Below, one piece after another: positions 1 through 11,463 of a DNA stretch of 64,000 nt. The stretch covers positions 170,632,310 through 170,696,309 of the forward strand of contig CP136064.1 in assembly GCA_032622095.1 (NCBI GenBank). The letters are read 5' to 3'. Made by a program: the position numbers and the translations under genes. Positions within the stretch are counted from its first letter, which is position 1. Every line of letters begins with the position of its first letter. A model generated the notes under the pieces. The model was not told where the DNA came from. It did no database searches and was given only the letters and a program-made list of their open reading frames with translations. The stretch is from Siphonodentalium dalli (Eukaryota > Mollusca > Scaphopoda > Gadilida > Siphonodentaliidae).

Positions 1-216
1 CTGTTTGAATAAGACTGTTTTTTTTTATTTTTCCTTTCACTTTTGAGGACTAACTGTTCTGATAACGAATTGAAAGTCGAAAAATTACTGAAAACTTCCT
101 TGATTAGCCACTGCCTGTTTCCTCAAATAGATATTTTCTTGTATCTTTTATGCAAAAGTTTTACGTTGAAACTTGCTGACAGTGTGTCATTGCGTACATG
201 ATTTATGTCGCTTCAG
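1..216 (+). other. Intron end upstream of the first zinc-finger exon
   Basis: Non-coding sequence ending in a short pyrimidine stretch and CAG at 214-216. No shared upstream exon (for example a BTB domain) is visible, so the constant part of the gene must lie before the window. Confidence 0.5.
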
Positions 217-489
217 GGTGAAGTGTGCAGAATATGTGGGCGGACGTACACATCAAAAGACGGTTGCAACCAGCACATGATAAGGCGACACAAGCCCCTT
301 AATTTCGTCTGTGTTATTTGTAACAAATATTTCGCAACAAATTATGAGCTTCGCCGTCACGCAGCCTCCCACTCGGATGATTTGCCCTATCCTTGCAATA
401 AGTGTGACCGGAGTTTTCGAACAAATAACACTTTGTGGAAACACAAGAGAATTAAACACCAAACTGGTGGGGATTCTCGGCGATATTAA
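217..489 (+). CDS. Alternative terminal exon, three C2H2 zinc fingers
   Basis: The exon opens in phase 0 after CAG (216) with GGT GAA and ends at TAA 487-489, giving 90 residues. Finger 1 (about residues 4-25) is C-x2-C-x12-H-x4-H, finger 2 (about 33-53) has H-x3-H, finger 3 (about 61-82) has H-x4-H. Linkers are KPLNFV and SDDLPYP-like, not TGEKP. An in-frame ATG at 205 lies on the intron side of the acceptor and is probably not used. The fingers are expected to bind nucleic acid in the nucleus; the target is unknown. It is the only C2H2 exon upstream of the BED-like cluster. Confidence 0.8.
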   Translation, partial: GEVCRICGRTYTSKDGCNQHMIRRHKPLNFVCVICNKYFATNYELRRHAASHSDDLPYPCNKCDRSFRTNNTLWKHKRIKHQTGGDSRRY

Positions 490-674
490 CATGTTTATCT
501 AACGATGGTATGAGAGTATGCGTTTCATATTAATTTAATGTTATAGAGAATTATAGAGATTTTTTAGTAGCGATGTAGGCCTACCTCACCAGTATGTAAA
601 GTTGTACAGAACAGTATTCCTCCATGGATTTATGTTCAGACGACAGACATTTTAGAATTTTTAGATTGTGTGTT

Positions 675-709
<35 letters not shown>

Positions 710-1362
710 CCTCCCCCTATCTCCAGTGGAAGATTGTAGCAATCAACTTATCGAAAATCCAGCACATCGACTACTATTTTAGAGAACATAAAGTTTGAAC
801 TACGTAGAAATATAAATATTTACTACATTATTCAGGGCGAAATATTGGACATAAAAAAAAATATTACGGCAATGATTTCGCCAACAGTAGTCACTACATG
901 TATTTTGTTTTTAACAATGATGTTGTTTTCGACCTATTTTGATATAAAATTTATAAAAATAACTTATCTTGGCATCATTCTTTGTTATTCCGTCTGAACA
1001 GCTCAGCGGAGTGTTTCAAATCACTTTAAAATGATGGATCAGGTTCCTTTGCTCTCTGGTAAAATATGCCCTCCGAAGGATCATGGTCTTTTGCCAGCTA
1101 GTAATATGGGATATTGAAAGATGCTCTCTGATTGACTACTGGATTTATAGAGTTATATGCTGTTCAAAGGCCTTAAATTCCAAAAAAAATTGCGAGAATA
1201 AGAACATCGCATTTCTACTGGGATTCCAAGACTTTTTACGAGAATTAAAATGAGAATCATGATTCTTATTCTCGTCAATAGAGCCTTGTATGGAGTGTTC
1301 TCCCTTCTGTGAACATAGCCTCCTCCTATAGAGTACAGTAAGATATGTGGTTATATTTTCAG
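490..1362 (+). other. Intron with poly-C tract
   Basis: Holds a poly-C run at 676-719 and short inverted arms (cgagaataag near 1193, cttattctcg near 1264). No coding signal was seen. It ends in a T-rich tract and CAG at 1360-1362. Confidence 0.6.
676..719. repeat. Poly-C tract
   Basis: 31 consecutive C followed by interrupted C runs. Length in the assembly is likely unreliable. Confidence 0.9.
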
Positions 1363-1692
1363 AATAAACTTCAAGGAAGAGAAATACGAGGCACGCCTGT
1401 TTTTCTTTCGACTCTGGAAAGGTGGCCTATGAGTCATCAACTTGGATTTGAAACTGAGCTGATCAGAGGCAGAGAACTTGTGACGAAAGTGTGGTGCAAA
1501 GTTTGCTCTGAAAATTCCACTGAAATTCTCAGATGTTTGAAGATTGGAATGCGTGATCGAGAACCTTATATGGTCGGCACCAGATCTGTGCGGAAGTCCA
1601 ATATAGAGACTCATATGACATCAGCGGCTCATAAGAAAGGGATTGAAATTCTCAGAGAGAAGAAGCAGGCATTCTCGTTCACTTCTCCCTAG
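1363..1692 (+). CDS. Alternative terminal exon, BED/ZNF862-like zinc finger (copy 1)
   Basis: Phase-0 exon after TATATTTTCAG, 109 residues, stop TAG 1690-1692. Visible order: W-P at about residues 21-22, V-T-K-V-W then C-K-V-C (about 45-48), then Y-M-V-G-T-R and H-x5-H followed by K-K-G. The ligand pattern is C-x2-C-x35-H-x5-H. This resembles BED and ZNF862/C17orf113-type fingers, in which a W, a C-x2-C, a G-[ST] turn and a final H-x5-H form one zinc site. It has five paralogues downstream in the same phase. A nucleic-acid or protein-binding role is inferred from the family only. An ATG at 1345 lies in the intron side. Confidence 0.8.
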   Translation, partial: NKLQGREIRGTPVFLSTLERWPMSHQLGFETELIRGRELVTKVWCKVCSENSTEILRCLKIGMRDREPYMVGTRSVRKSNIETHMTSAAHKKGIEILREKKQAFSFTSP

Positions 1693-4661
1693 CCCAGTCT
1701 CACTTCTGAAGTGTGTACTTAGTAGTACTTCTGATGTAAACGTTTGAAACATTCCACGGACATGAAGAGATATTCTACTTTGAACACTTCGTAATTAGGA
1801 GCCAACAGCAGCTTGTGGATCTGCTTAGTTAGAAGAGTCTCACTTTAAAGTAATGTGAAACACTGCGGTAGTGTGATCCAATAGAAATGGAGAATAATCT
1901 TGCTCAAAGTACTTATTATTACAAATATTATATCCAAATTGGCAATGCACATCGTCATTCTTATATATTAATTGCTGTGATTCTCGAAGGTGAAATAGTT
2001 TATCGCAGATAATTGCATCCTGAATCGAGAAGTAAATATTTACAAATGAGGGTAGTTCAGACGATGTTTTATATGGAGTGGTACTGTCAATTTGCTTGAA
2101 ATTTTCGGCAATGTTACTTAAATGCTACATTCCCCCAGTTGACGTAGCACATGAATGCTAACTTATCAGGTTCACATACCCGAACAAGTCCATAATATGT
2201 CTTCAAAAGCAGTCAATTAGCATTCAAGCAATGTTTTATACTTGGATTTGTTGATCTTGTTGGATCTTTCTTGTTTGGTGGTTTATATGTACATTGGAGT
2301 TATTTCCCAAAGAATATAACCATCTGCACATTCTTTCCTCCACTTGTATATTAAACTGACATTGTGATCTGGTTTAGCTGCTGAAATGATAATAGACCCC
2401 ACATAAGCAAAACCTCTCAATGGATTATATCAGACCCCTATGTTAGATCAACCTCTCAGGACCTTTGAAAGATTTGTCACTAGAAACCTTGTGTTACATT
2501 TAATATTTATACCCCCCCCATCTCAAAAGATGAGGGGGGGGGTATACTGGATTACATGCTGTCCTCTCCGTCCGTCCACTCATATATCTCAACCATGGGT
2601 GATCTGATATCAATTAAATTTGGTATGCAGTTTTGGCATCATGAGGGCTTTCAAAAGAGGGTTCATTGACGTTGTTCACTTTTCCCATTCAAGAGTTATC
2701 CCTCTTTGTTTATTGTGTCCAATGATCGTTAGTATTGTCTAGTAATTTGTTTGTTCATCACATTTTTTTTCACAATTTGGTTTCCGACCTGTCCATATTT
2801 AAATTTTCACCATGTCTCAGCACCCGTGGTGTAACCTCTTGTTGTATATAGTAAGCAACTGGTGCAGGTAATTAATCATGCCTTTGGATCTTGGAAAAAA
2901 AACATATTTCCAGGAAATGAAATGGTCTTTCATTTTATGAATTTTACCCATCCATAGCTACTGCAACAACGTTAAGATTGTGTCAGCCTGACTTATATTT
3001 GTTTGTGAACGTGTATTGTCATATTAAATGCTTATTTGACATTTATGTTACATTACATTCTTTGTTTTTATAAGTGCAAAAAGTAGATGAAATGAATATG
3101 ATATGATAAACGGAGATCAACCCTGCTTGTGTAAAATTTTAACCTCAGACCTCTTATAAACACAATTTGTGTACAATGGTAGCTGTGAATTATTTGACTG
3201 ATGAGGCTTATTCCCACCACTAACTCCATGGGTAGGCTGGGATTATTACAGGATCCTGCTTGAGCAATGGTCTGAAGTCTGATATTGGATGTTTACGTAC
3301 ACTTATATTTTATATTATAATGGGCATTTAGACATTTTGCAAAAACATAATAGGCCTCGACCACCCACATGCATATGCTATAAATTTACCAAACGAAACT
3401 CACTATTAATAGTATTGACCGATTACACGCTATACGATATATGTCAACATTTTGCCATAATTTTGTTATTTTGACAAACTCTTTCGTTCGTTTCCACTTG
3501 AGTCATCTTTTACCTGATGAATATATTGTTATATCTGCATATTTACTATCATTGTTGAAATGAAATCAGCTGATCGGAAATTTACATATTGAATTGCTAC
3601 ATTGCTGCATTTTATCCAGTGGCAGTGAGAACACAATATTAGTACCGGTTCTGTCACCACAGGACTCGTTAGGTTTCTACAATTCAAGCCAAAATATGGA
3701 ATTGTGCCCAAATTAGGGAAGATGAAGACGTGTTTTTGAACATGAATTTGAGACTCCAGAAATTTTTCTTTTTAGCAGAAAAATTGTATTTTTTGGTTTC
3801 TTGAAGCAGGAATTGAGTCACCTTAAGCAAGGATTATTTCTTGTCATTTCAAATTTAAAAATGGTCTCATCGGTTTTTTGGTCCACCAGTGGCACCCCTG
3901 TATGTCCATATTAATGGAATCTAAAGACCTAGTTATCCCTAAATGATATGGGGATATTTTATCTTACCCGGCTTAAGTGTGAAGATTACCTTTGTAATAT
4001 TGGCTTTAAAATAATTGTTATATAGGATAATTCCTACTGAACAGTCACTTGAATTATAAGTCATAGTTCAAATAATCAGATAATCCCTCAGACTCTTTAA
4101 AAAGCCGATGATAATCTAAATAATATTTATGTCTCTTGATCTTCATTTCCAAATATGGAGCACATGCCTGGTGTGGTAAAACTTAGTAAGAATTGTAGTA
4201 TTCAGTAGTTACGAATAATGGATAATAAATATAAAAAAAACTTCAAAAGATATTGTCACCTGGATTGCGATGAGTATCACAAGTTATAAACATGTCGCCT
4301 GTGTTCTGTATTATAACATTTGAGTTCGCTATGCGTGTGGCAAATTTGTCACCACATTATTGACCTCTCGTCTCGCTACTTAAATGTCACCAATCATGAA
4401 GCAGTGTTTGTAATTGTTATAGGCTTTTTGAAGAGACCGGATTCCGCTTTTGCATGAGCTGTTGCATGCACAGCCAATGAAATAGTGCTCAGTTTGAGAT
4501 ATGACTAATGGAATGGAGGGAATCCCATCAATACAGAAATCACATCTGAATCGCAGTTCCAGAGACTTTAATCTGTTAAAATAATATCGTCAAGATTTTT
4601 TAAAAGATACTGGTAATCCCTGCATGAGCCTGCAACTTAGGGACTCTTATTTCAATTTCAG
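1693..4661 (+). other. Long intron, mostly unrecognised
   Basis: About 3 kb without a zinc-finger frame. The only structure seen is the poly-C/poly-G hairpin repeat near 2500-2712. It ends in TTCAATTTCAG. Confidence 0.5.
2500..2712. repeat. Dispersed repeat with poly-C/poly-G hairpin head
   Basis: Opens with a C8/G9-10 hairpin around TCTCAAAAGATGA, then TCCGTCCGTCC and a tail with GAGTTATCCCTCTTTG. A related arrangement recurs at 30280-30720, so this is an interspersed repeat and not a gene. Confidence 0.6.
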
Positions 4662-5021
4662 AAGAAACCGCATAAAGAAATCCTTGGATCACAAGTTCTT
4701 CTCAGGACTCTAAAAGCTTGGCCATGGAGTCACATTGTGGGATATGAAACTGCTTTATGTAGTGGTCCTGGTGGAAACCGTGATGTTGTGACAAAAGTTT
4801 GGTGTAAAGTTTGTGTGGAAAATATTGATGAAATTTCTCACCGAGCAAATCTAAGAGGGCGTCTCGTGAAGAGGAATGAAGAACCGTACATAATCGGGAC
4901 ACGGTCTGTGTCAAGATATAAATTTGGGCGACATGTCAAGAGCATTATACATCAGATAGGAGAGAAGATTATTTTAGAAAAAGAAAACGTTAGAAATGAT
5001 TGTTCTTCAGTTCAAAAGTAG
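4662..5021 (+). CDS. Alternative terminal exon, BED/ZNF862-like zinc finger (copy 2)
   Basis: Phase-0 exon after CAATTTCAG, starting AAG AAA CCG, 119 residues, stop TAG 5019-5021. It shows A-W-P-W, V-V-T-K-V-W, C-K-V-C, N-x-D-E-I, Y-I-I-G-T-R-S-V and R-H-x5-H-Q-I-G, so all four predicted zinc ligands are kept. It is closest to copies 1 and 3. A GTG or ATG start inside the exon would cut off the conserved W-P lead, which supports entry by splicing. Function is unknown beyond the finger. Confidence 0.8.
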   Translation, partial: KKPHKEILGSQVLLRTLKAWPWSHIVGYETALCSGPGGNRDVVTKVWCKVCVENIDEISHRANLRGRLVKRNEEPYIIGTRSVSRYKFGRHVKSIIHQIGEKIILEKENVRNDCSSVQK

Positions 5022-5416
5022 TCATTGAGAAGAAATTAGAAATGAGAAAAAGATCTGAAAAGGGTTCTTAAATTGAAAATGAAACAGATTAACTGGTGAA
5101 GGTGCGGGCAAGACAAAAAATATTACTATGACTCTTAACCTTTTATACATATGGAAACATGGGCATATTGAGAGGTACCCATTAACTCAACATGTTATTT
5201 TCATTCAAACATTATGGGATGATGGGCCTTGTTTGGATTGCCATTGCCTGAAGAGAGATTTTATGGATATAACCCTGGCTGATGACATATTTTGGACTCA
5301 TAGCTGTCTGGATGTGCAGTTCGCTGTTTTGTTGTGTTTCAAATATTGGCTGAATTTCAGTTCTTGGAAAGAGATGAGTGAAGCTGTATTGAGTTACGTG
5401 TTTGATTTTATTTCAG
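5022..5416 (+). other. Short intron between BED-like copies 2 and 3
   Basis: No repeat family or coding signal recognised. An open frame at 5128-5484 crosses the acceptor of the next exon in another frame and has no domain. Ends in GATTTTATTTCAG. Confidence 0.55.
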
Positions 5417-5740
5417 TTTACTCTGGAAAGAGCTCGAGGTCGACCAATTTCTCTCGCTGCTATGAAATGCTGGCCATTCATTAACCAACTTGGTTATGAA
5501 TCCATCACTGTTAATTGCAAGGAAGTAGTGACAAAAATTTGGTGCTTGGTTTGTTCCGAAAATGCCGACGAAATTATGAGAGATCCTCGTATGGGTGAGC
5601 GGCAAAAGGCATCGGAGCAATACATGATTGGAACAAAATTTGTGAAGAAGTGGACAGCAGAAAGACATTTAGACTCTAAGGCCCATGCCATTGGAATGGA
5701 AATTATGAGAAGAGATAACCAATACACTGAAGGAGACTAG
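5417..5740 (+). CDS. Alternative terminal exon, BED/ZNF862-like zinc finger (copy 3)
   Basis: Phase-0 exon after TTTTATTTCAG, 107 residues, stop TAG 5738-5740. It keeps C-W-P-F, V-V-T-K-I-W, C-L-V-C-S-E-N, the D-E-I motif, Y-M-I-G-T-K and R-H-x5-H-A-I-G. The short distance to copy 2 (395 bases) and shared motifs suggest a local tandem duplication. The tail after the last His is about 20 residues and polar. Confidence 0.8.
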   Translation, partial: FTLERARGRPISLAAMKCWPFINQLGYESITVNCKEVVTKIWCLVCSENADEIMRDPRMGERQKASEQYMIGTKFVKKWTAERHLDSKAHAIGMEIMRRDNQYTEGD

Positions 5741-6170
5741 TTCAAGTCATAACAGCAGAATTATGTTGTTTTTACAGGGCCAATAGACTACATATCTCAA
5801 AACTTATAATATAGCTTGCTTTATGTTTAACCCTTTCAGTGTCAAGTCCGATTTTTGTATCAACCCATATTTACTTGGATAATTTTTCAATTTTATTGAT
5901 TATAATAATGTGATACATTGATGGAAAGAGCTCTTAAATGTGCAGAATACTAGTTTTGCTCATTATGGAGGTGTCTGGCACTCTTGATTATTGTCCGCAC
6001 AACTAAATTTAGTAGCATTTATTAAGTACGTCTGTTGTATAACCCTTCCCCACTAGCACTGACCTTTTTCTGTAGGTAGGTAGGCTCGATTTGTGGGAAT
6101 ATTTTCTCATTTTCAACAAAGTCACCCATACTGTCTTGTATATGAATTACCCCCAATGTTCATTTGGAAT

Positions 6171-6565
6171 TAAAGGTACTCAATTCGATTAAGCACCCCT
6201 AAATTATGATTTATATGGCTTCGGTGTTAAAATAAATATTTGATTTGAGTCGAGGAAACCACCCTTCAAAGCTCAGAGTGATCAGATATCGATTTTTGAA
6301 GTAAGATGGATAACTCTAACATCAAGTGCTTATTATTGTTAATAGTAAGCACTTGATTTTAGAGTTATCCATCTTACACCCACAATTTGTCTGTTTGAGC
6401 GCCTGCAAGTGGACCACATCTCCAAAAAATAACATGCTTCAAAAATCGATATGTGATCACTCTGAGCTTTGAAGGGTGGGTTCCTCGACTCGAATCAAAT
6501 ATTTTTTACCCCCGAAGCCAAAGAAATAGTAATTTAGGGGTGCTTAATCGGATTGAGTACCTTTA
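6171..6565. mobile_element. 395 bp palindromic foldback element (PAL3)
   Basis: The left end TAAAGGTACTCAAT and right end ATTGAGTACCTTTA are inverted copies. Arms continue inward (gattaagcacccctaaatta; the GATTTGAGTCGAGG segment) to a central stem-loop at 6303-6376. Degenerate partial copies occur at 42161-42412 and 63341-63440. Non-autonomous. Confidence 0.8.
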
Positions 6566-7222
6566 TAGATTTTATGCAAAAAATGTTTACGATTAAGTCA
6601 AACATGGCCCATTGAGGCCAGCACCAATGTAAGGTTTTTTTATTAGCTCTTCTTTCACCTAAGTGATTGTCAGGTAAAGTGGGTGTCTGACCAGGTAACA
6701 AATTGTCAGGATAGGCGACCACAAACCTAGCACATTAGAATGACAGAGACCAAGTCAGAGTAATGCACTGGCTGGTCGACCAAAAGGCGTTTGGGTTAGG
6801 CTCAAAGCAGGTTTTAGTAAAAAGATTCAACAGCTTAAAATATATGTGTCATAAATGTTCCCAAATAAAATTGGTGATGCAAGAGGAGAGGGTCTGCAAA
6901 GCATATAAAGGAAGGGGTGTACAATTCAGTCAGGGTCCCAATCCACAAAAAATAAATTTAGAGCCTACAGACCAAAACAAGTTTTATGAATCAAAAGTTA
7001 AACCACATTTCTGAAATTTATAACATTTATCACTTTAAAACTATTCAAATTTGAAGACCATAGAAGTAAATTGCATTAAAAAAACCAAAGTTGGATTAAA
7101 GACAAATTTTACGTATTCAAAATTACTATTCATTGTTTTATAACTCAATAAAAGTCAAGTCGAATATTTGCAGGGCCCTTTCGGTAGGGAAACAACAACT
7201 ACAAGTTTATTTTTCTTCCGCA

Positions 7223-7488
7223 TACAGTAATGCCCTAATTAGTGGACTGCTTAACCACAGCAGAATTATGGGTAACTTTTCAGGATTTAGTCGGAAATAT
7301 GGCTTGTTACCATTCATCGGAAAGCTCTCCCAGAGAAATATGGCTTGTTTGTTGCCATTCATCGTAAAGCTCTCCCAGAGAGCTTTCCGATGAATGGCAA
7401 CAAGCCATATTTCCAACTAAATCCTGAAAAGTTACCCATAATTCTGCTGTGGTTATTAAAGCAGTCAATTAATTAGGGCATTACTGTA
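7223..7488. mobile_element. PAL1 palindromic MITE, copy 1
   Basis: TA-flanked element with ends TACAGTAATGCCCTAAT and ATTAGGGCATTACTGTA. The arms are near-perfect inverted copies containing CAGCAGAATTATGGGTAA and GGATTTAGTCGGAAATATGG. A duplicated inner segment (about 7300-7380) makes this copy longer than the usual 216 bp. TA flanks and short ends fit a Tc1/mariner-mobilised non-autonomous element. Confidence 0.85.
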
Positions 7489-7867
7489 AGTGATTGTGAA
7501 CACCAGGCAATTTAAAATCACAAAATCAGATTTTGTTAGGAATAAATCTTTCATAATGGGAGCTGCATACAATTTCAGGAAGCTCCAGTTATGGAAGGAT
7601 TAAATCTTTCTTTTGAATACCAGAAAGTGATTTTTAAATTCAATATTTTCCCCCCAATAACTAAGCGAGTGCTTGTACTATAAAGTGCTCCAGCTTTCCA
7701 ATTGACCCATTTGTTGAAAATGTAATTTGATTTCTAAATGAAATTTGGTTTTTGGACAAGTTGTCAGGACTGTCAGTGTTCAATAAGATACCTCTGCACC
7801 ACGTTTAGTTAGAATGAGCATTAGAATTCCATTGCTGTCGGAACCTTATCATTTCCCTTATTTTCAG

Positions 7868-8209
7868 GGAGCATATTGTTCTGCCGTGAAGCTTGATGGT
7901 GCTGTGCTTTTCTCAACATTTTCACGCTGGCCAACTGGGGGTCTTATAGGATGTAAAACCGAGCAGGACTCATTTGGCAGAAACTTAGTGAAAGAAGTCT
8001 GGTGTAATCTGTGTATCCAATATTCAGAGCAGATCCTTTCTGAAACGCGGAAATCTCGCCGGAATACCAAGGAGGCTGAAACATATATGAAGGGAACCAG
8101 TCGTTCTATCACAAAATTCAATGTGATGCGTCATTTATCATCTAAAGCCCATGCCATTGGTGTTAGATTGAGCAGTTGTGACCCGCAGCCGTTTGTCCTT
8201 GACGGTTAG
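7868..8209 (+). CDS. Alternative terminal exon, BED/ZNF862-like zinc finger (copy 4)
   Basis: Phase-0 exon after CCTTATTTTCAG, 113 residues, stop TAG 8207-8209. Motifs: F-S-R-W-P-T-G-G, L-V-K-E-V-W, C-N-L-C, Y-M-K-G-T-S-R and R-H-x5-H-A-I-G. The W-P-T-G-G and K-T-E segments link it to copies 5 and 6, while W-C and S-K-A-H-A-I-G link it to copy 3, so it is intermediate between the two subgroups. Confidence 0.8.
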   Translation, partial: GAYCSAVKLDGAVLFSTFSRWPTGGLIGCKTEQDSFGRNLVKEVWCNLCIQYSEQILSETRKSRRNTKEAETYMKGTSRSITKFNVMRHLSSKAHAIGVRLSSCDPQPFVLDG

Positions 8210-8236
8210 GCGGTTAGGCCAATATAAAAATACATG

Positions 8237-8318
8237 TACAGTAATACCTTAATTGTCTAGAAAAATTACCCATAATTCTGCTGTGGTTAAGGAGTCAATT
8301 ATTTTGGGCATTACTGTA
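8237..8318. mobile_element. PAL1 MITE, internally deleted copy 2
   Basis: Keeps the left end TACAGTAATACC and a nearly complete right arm ending GGGCATTACTGTA. Most of the left arm and loop are missing. Confidence 0.75.
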
Positions 8319-9885
8319 ACTGCTAGATTCTCACCCCCCCCCCCCCCCCCCCTTATTAAGTCTTTTCCGGTGGTGAATTCAATACCCCACCTTCAATGCC
8401 GGGATGTGACGGTGGAAGGTGGCTGAAGCAGGAAGGATTGGAACATTTTAGTGGTTTTCTCATGCCATAGCCTTCAAAGTACATTACAATGTCCCTTTAA
8501 TCATATATTTTTTATCAAATTGGGCAATTTAAATCACCTTGTATTGTATAAGGTAGGCTGCTGCTTCAATTTCCAGACTAATAATGACCATTTATGTGTC
8601 GAAGAATAAAATACAAAACATGAAATTTGCCCTTCTGCCCAATTTTCCAAAAAAGTTGGATGAGAATAGAGTAATTTATTTATATTGGCCTTATGGTAGG
8701 CTATCCAAAGTTAACTAATTGTTTGTTAGAAAGATCATTGAGGGAGGGAGGTTTAAATTTTTTTATTTATTATTTCAAACTATTAGGATGGTCCGTGGCT
8801 TTAATCTGCATGGTTACGTGGGAGCCAAAATTGATATACCACTACAGCACTTATAATTGGCTAAGGCAATCAGCAATTCCGAAGCAATTTTCTGAAGCAA
8901 ACTGGGCATGGCGAAGAGTTGCTGTAGCAGATTGTCGAAGCCAAACAATCTGAATTAAGAGGGGTGTTAGTTGAATTTGTTATATTTAGTTTTGTAATAA
9001 CCCAAAACAAATCAATAAATGAAGAAATAAATAGGAAATCCATTTAACTACACATCTACAAGTATCCTGCAATCAAATGGTCCTACAGTATAATTTAGTA
9101 ACAAGCAATTTCTGTTAATTAGTAGATATTTCTTGGCTTGCCCAGGCCAGAATGATTTCCTTGGCTAAAAACCTAGGATCCACACAATCTCTGCACATAA
9201 CTTCAGTTTACAATTGGAACTGTGGTCCATTATCATATCATGGCAGACTTTGGTTGGTACTGGCTTAGAATCGCTGATTATCAAGATAGTCTCAGTTGTC
9301 TTTGGCATTCAACAATGATTTTAGCTGTTTGCGCTACTTTCACAGTGTAGTACCAAGACTGCAGCAATTCTTTTAAATTTTGCACAAACCATTGGCAGGT
9401 TCTAAAATTTGTCTCTGCTATAAAAAAAATACCCAACAAATTTCTTTTTGCTTTGGCATTTGCCTCAGCTCAGCTGATGCCGGATGATATCAACAGAGCT
9501 GAACAAGTGATCTGGTAGCCACTATGAATTGAATGAGATCTACTTAACTGCTTTGTTTCACTTGGATACAATAAATTAGTTATTACTGATTCATTTACAT
9601 GTATTCAGTGCTCCAGACTCGTCATAGAGCCTCCTAAAATATAAAATAAAATATCCCTTTTTATGTGAATAGATACTATGAAGTTGTGCTATTTCCAGAT
9701 ATAGATTTATCAGATTGGTGAGTGTTGTATGTTCTTTGTATGATATTTTCCAAAATAAACTTCATTTGGTTCTCAATTGAGTTCTATATTATAGTTAATT
9801 TTATAGTTTTTGTCATGCTGCTGAATGGAACCCTAAATACATATTTCATTATGAACTAAGTAGTACACGTCACAACTTAAGGTTC

Positions 9886-10120
9886 AATTATTTACTAAAT
9901 ATTCACTGGCGAGTAGTTCCCTTAGGAAATGTTCAGATATTAAGGTCAACAAACGGCCATAACTTATCACCTGAACATTCCCCATCAAGGAAAATTAATC
10001 CATTTGCACTTCTATTATCTTTTTGCCTGTCTGTTGTCTGCTAATTTTTCCAGAACATCCCTCCAGAGGAATAATAGACCATTCCAATGTATACTTTCAT
10101 AACTGAATGGGTTTGGGTTG
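9886..10120 (+). mobile_element. PB-B dispersed element, copy 1
   Basis: Shares ATTCACTGGCGAGTAGTTCC, AAATGTTCAGAT, GAACATCCCTCCAGA and CCATTCCAATGTATACTTT with about nine other copies in the window. The ends are degraded here; better copies end in TTAA. Confidence 0.65.
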
Positions 10121-10158
10121 TCTTTCATTTAGTTAATTAGCTGTTTGTCTGGTTTCAG

Positions 10159-10545
10159 AATCAATCAGCTGTTAAACGTTCCACTGTAGCATTGTGGACT
10201 TTCAAGCGCTGGCCAACTGGGGGAACATTTGATTACAAAACCGAGACTACTCCCGGTGGAAAGATACTGGTTACTGAAGTGAGGTGTCAGATCTGTCGAA
10301 GATATTCTGACAAGATTCGATCTTCTGAAAAGATCAGAGGTCAAGCAAAACGCGAAGCAGAAGTATTTATGAGAGGCTCAAAACAGATCACAAAACATAG
10401 TTTACTGCGTCACATGATGTCAAAATCTCATTTATATGGTTTTGAATTAAATCGACAGGAGTTGAGACCAATAATTGTTATTACGGAAAATCTGCCAAAG
10501 TGTCTACCAAAGCCGAAAAAGAAGACAAAGAGGAAGAAAAATTGA
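10159..10545 (+). CDS. Alternative terminal exon, BED/ZNF862-like zinc finger (copy 5)
   Basis: Phase-0 exon after GTCTGGTTTCAG, 128 residues, stop TGA 10543-10545. It shows F-K-R-W-P-T-G-G-T-F-D-Y-K-T-E, T-E-V-R-C-Q-I-C, F-M-R-G-S-K-Q-I and R-H-x5-H-L-Y-G. W before the first Cys is replaced by R, as in copy 6. The C-terminal tail is long and strongly basic (lysine-rich, last 15 residues), which could act as a nuclear localisation or DNA-contacting segment; that is inference. Confidence 0.8.
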   Translation, partial: NQSAVKRSTVALWTFKRWPTGGTFDYKTETTPGGKILVTEVRCQICRRYSDKIRSSEKIRGQAKREAEVFMRGSKQITKHSLLRHMMSKSHLYGFELNRQELRPIIVITENLPKCLPKPKKKTKRKKN

Positions 10546-11463
10546 AATTCTTATCTTGAAGCATTAGTGCATTTAACCCTTCCATAACTGGTGCTCTCTG
10601 AAATTTGCAAAAACTCTGCCAATGCATTCTCTTACATATGTGAGTCTCCCATAGGGAGCCTCACATATATAAGAGAATTCATTGGCCTAACAACATTTAC
10701 CTTGATCTTGTAAGCCAGTGCATTCTCCAATATACCGGTATGCGAGGCTCTTTATGGCAGATATCATGCATTAATTACGAATAATGCATGATATCTGCAC
10801 TCAGTCACGATATCTCCAACAGTTTCGAGGAGATAGCGCGATTTAGTGATGCATGTCATCAAACAACATTGTGATGCCCTATAATATAAATATTGAATAG
10901 CTCCCCCCTCACAATGAAAAACCCTTTTCCACTGTTGCACACCATGTATTGTATTGTATAATTATGTATTATCTTCTCATAATATCATGTAACATGATTT
11001 ACTTGAGAAATAAAACATTTGAACTTTGGAGACTTACATACATGTATATATTAAGAGAATGCACTGCCACAGGGTCTTGATTAAATACTTTAACAGCGCA
11101 GCTCCTGTCATGAAAGGGTTAAGTTTTGATGGGATTCTGAATAAGAATGCAGACTTGTAAAAAAAACACTCATCCTTATTGTGTTTGATGGATAAGTGAT
11201 TTTAGCCCCAAGTGTCGGAACTCAAAAACTGAAGCCCAATAGAACTCCAAAACTGAAGCCTAATAGTGCATGGAAAATATGTTTTTAAATGTAAAAGTGT
11301 TTGCATATAATGCCAGATTTGGTGATTTTCCCCCCCCCCAAGTTTACTGATCAAGTAACCAGTATTCTTCCTTAATTTGAATGGCTTATATATTTTCCTG
11401 ATTTCTATAATAAACAACTACCAGCTTATTTGGCCTTCATACATGTCCGTCTATGGTTTTCAG
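10546..11463 (+). other. Intron largely filled by a PB-A element
   Basis: The PB-A element 10573-11122 occupies most of it. There is a short poly-C tract at about 11331-11339. Ends in CTATGGTTTTCAG. Confidence 0.6.
10573..11122. mobile_element. PB-A element, copy 1, carrying an insertion
   Basis: Starts TTAACCCTTCCATAACTGG and ends CATGAAAGGGTTAA, with the stem-loop unit ATGCATTCTCTTA inside. About 10760-11040 is foreign, including a short ATATCATGCATTA hairpin. TTAA at both ends with CCCTT/AAGGG inside resembles piggyBac-type target sites. Confidence 0.7.

Larger units (their letters stand above)
5741..7867 (+). other. Intron with two foldback elements
   Basis: Contains the large palindrome 6171-6565 and a PAL1 element 7223-7488. 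The remainder is unrecognised. Ends in TTATTTTCAG. Confidence 0.6.
8210..10158 (+). other. Intron with repeat fragments
   Basis: Holds a deleted PAL1 copy (8237-8318), a poly-C tract at about 8334-8352 and a PB-B element (9886-10120). The rest is unrecognised. Ends in GTCTGGTTTCAG. Confidence 0.6.

Noticed and set aside
253..492. Minus-strand open frames overlapping the zinc-finger exons (for example 253-492, 1351-1614, 7864-8121, 35050-35313)
   Set aside because: They are antisense shadows of conserved exons or of repeats, with no domain, start context or splice logic of their own.
5128..5484. 118-residue open frame on the + strand
   Set aside because: It crosses the acceptor of the exon at 5417 in a different frame and shows no recognisable motif.
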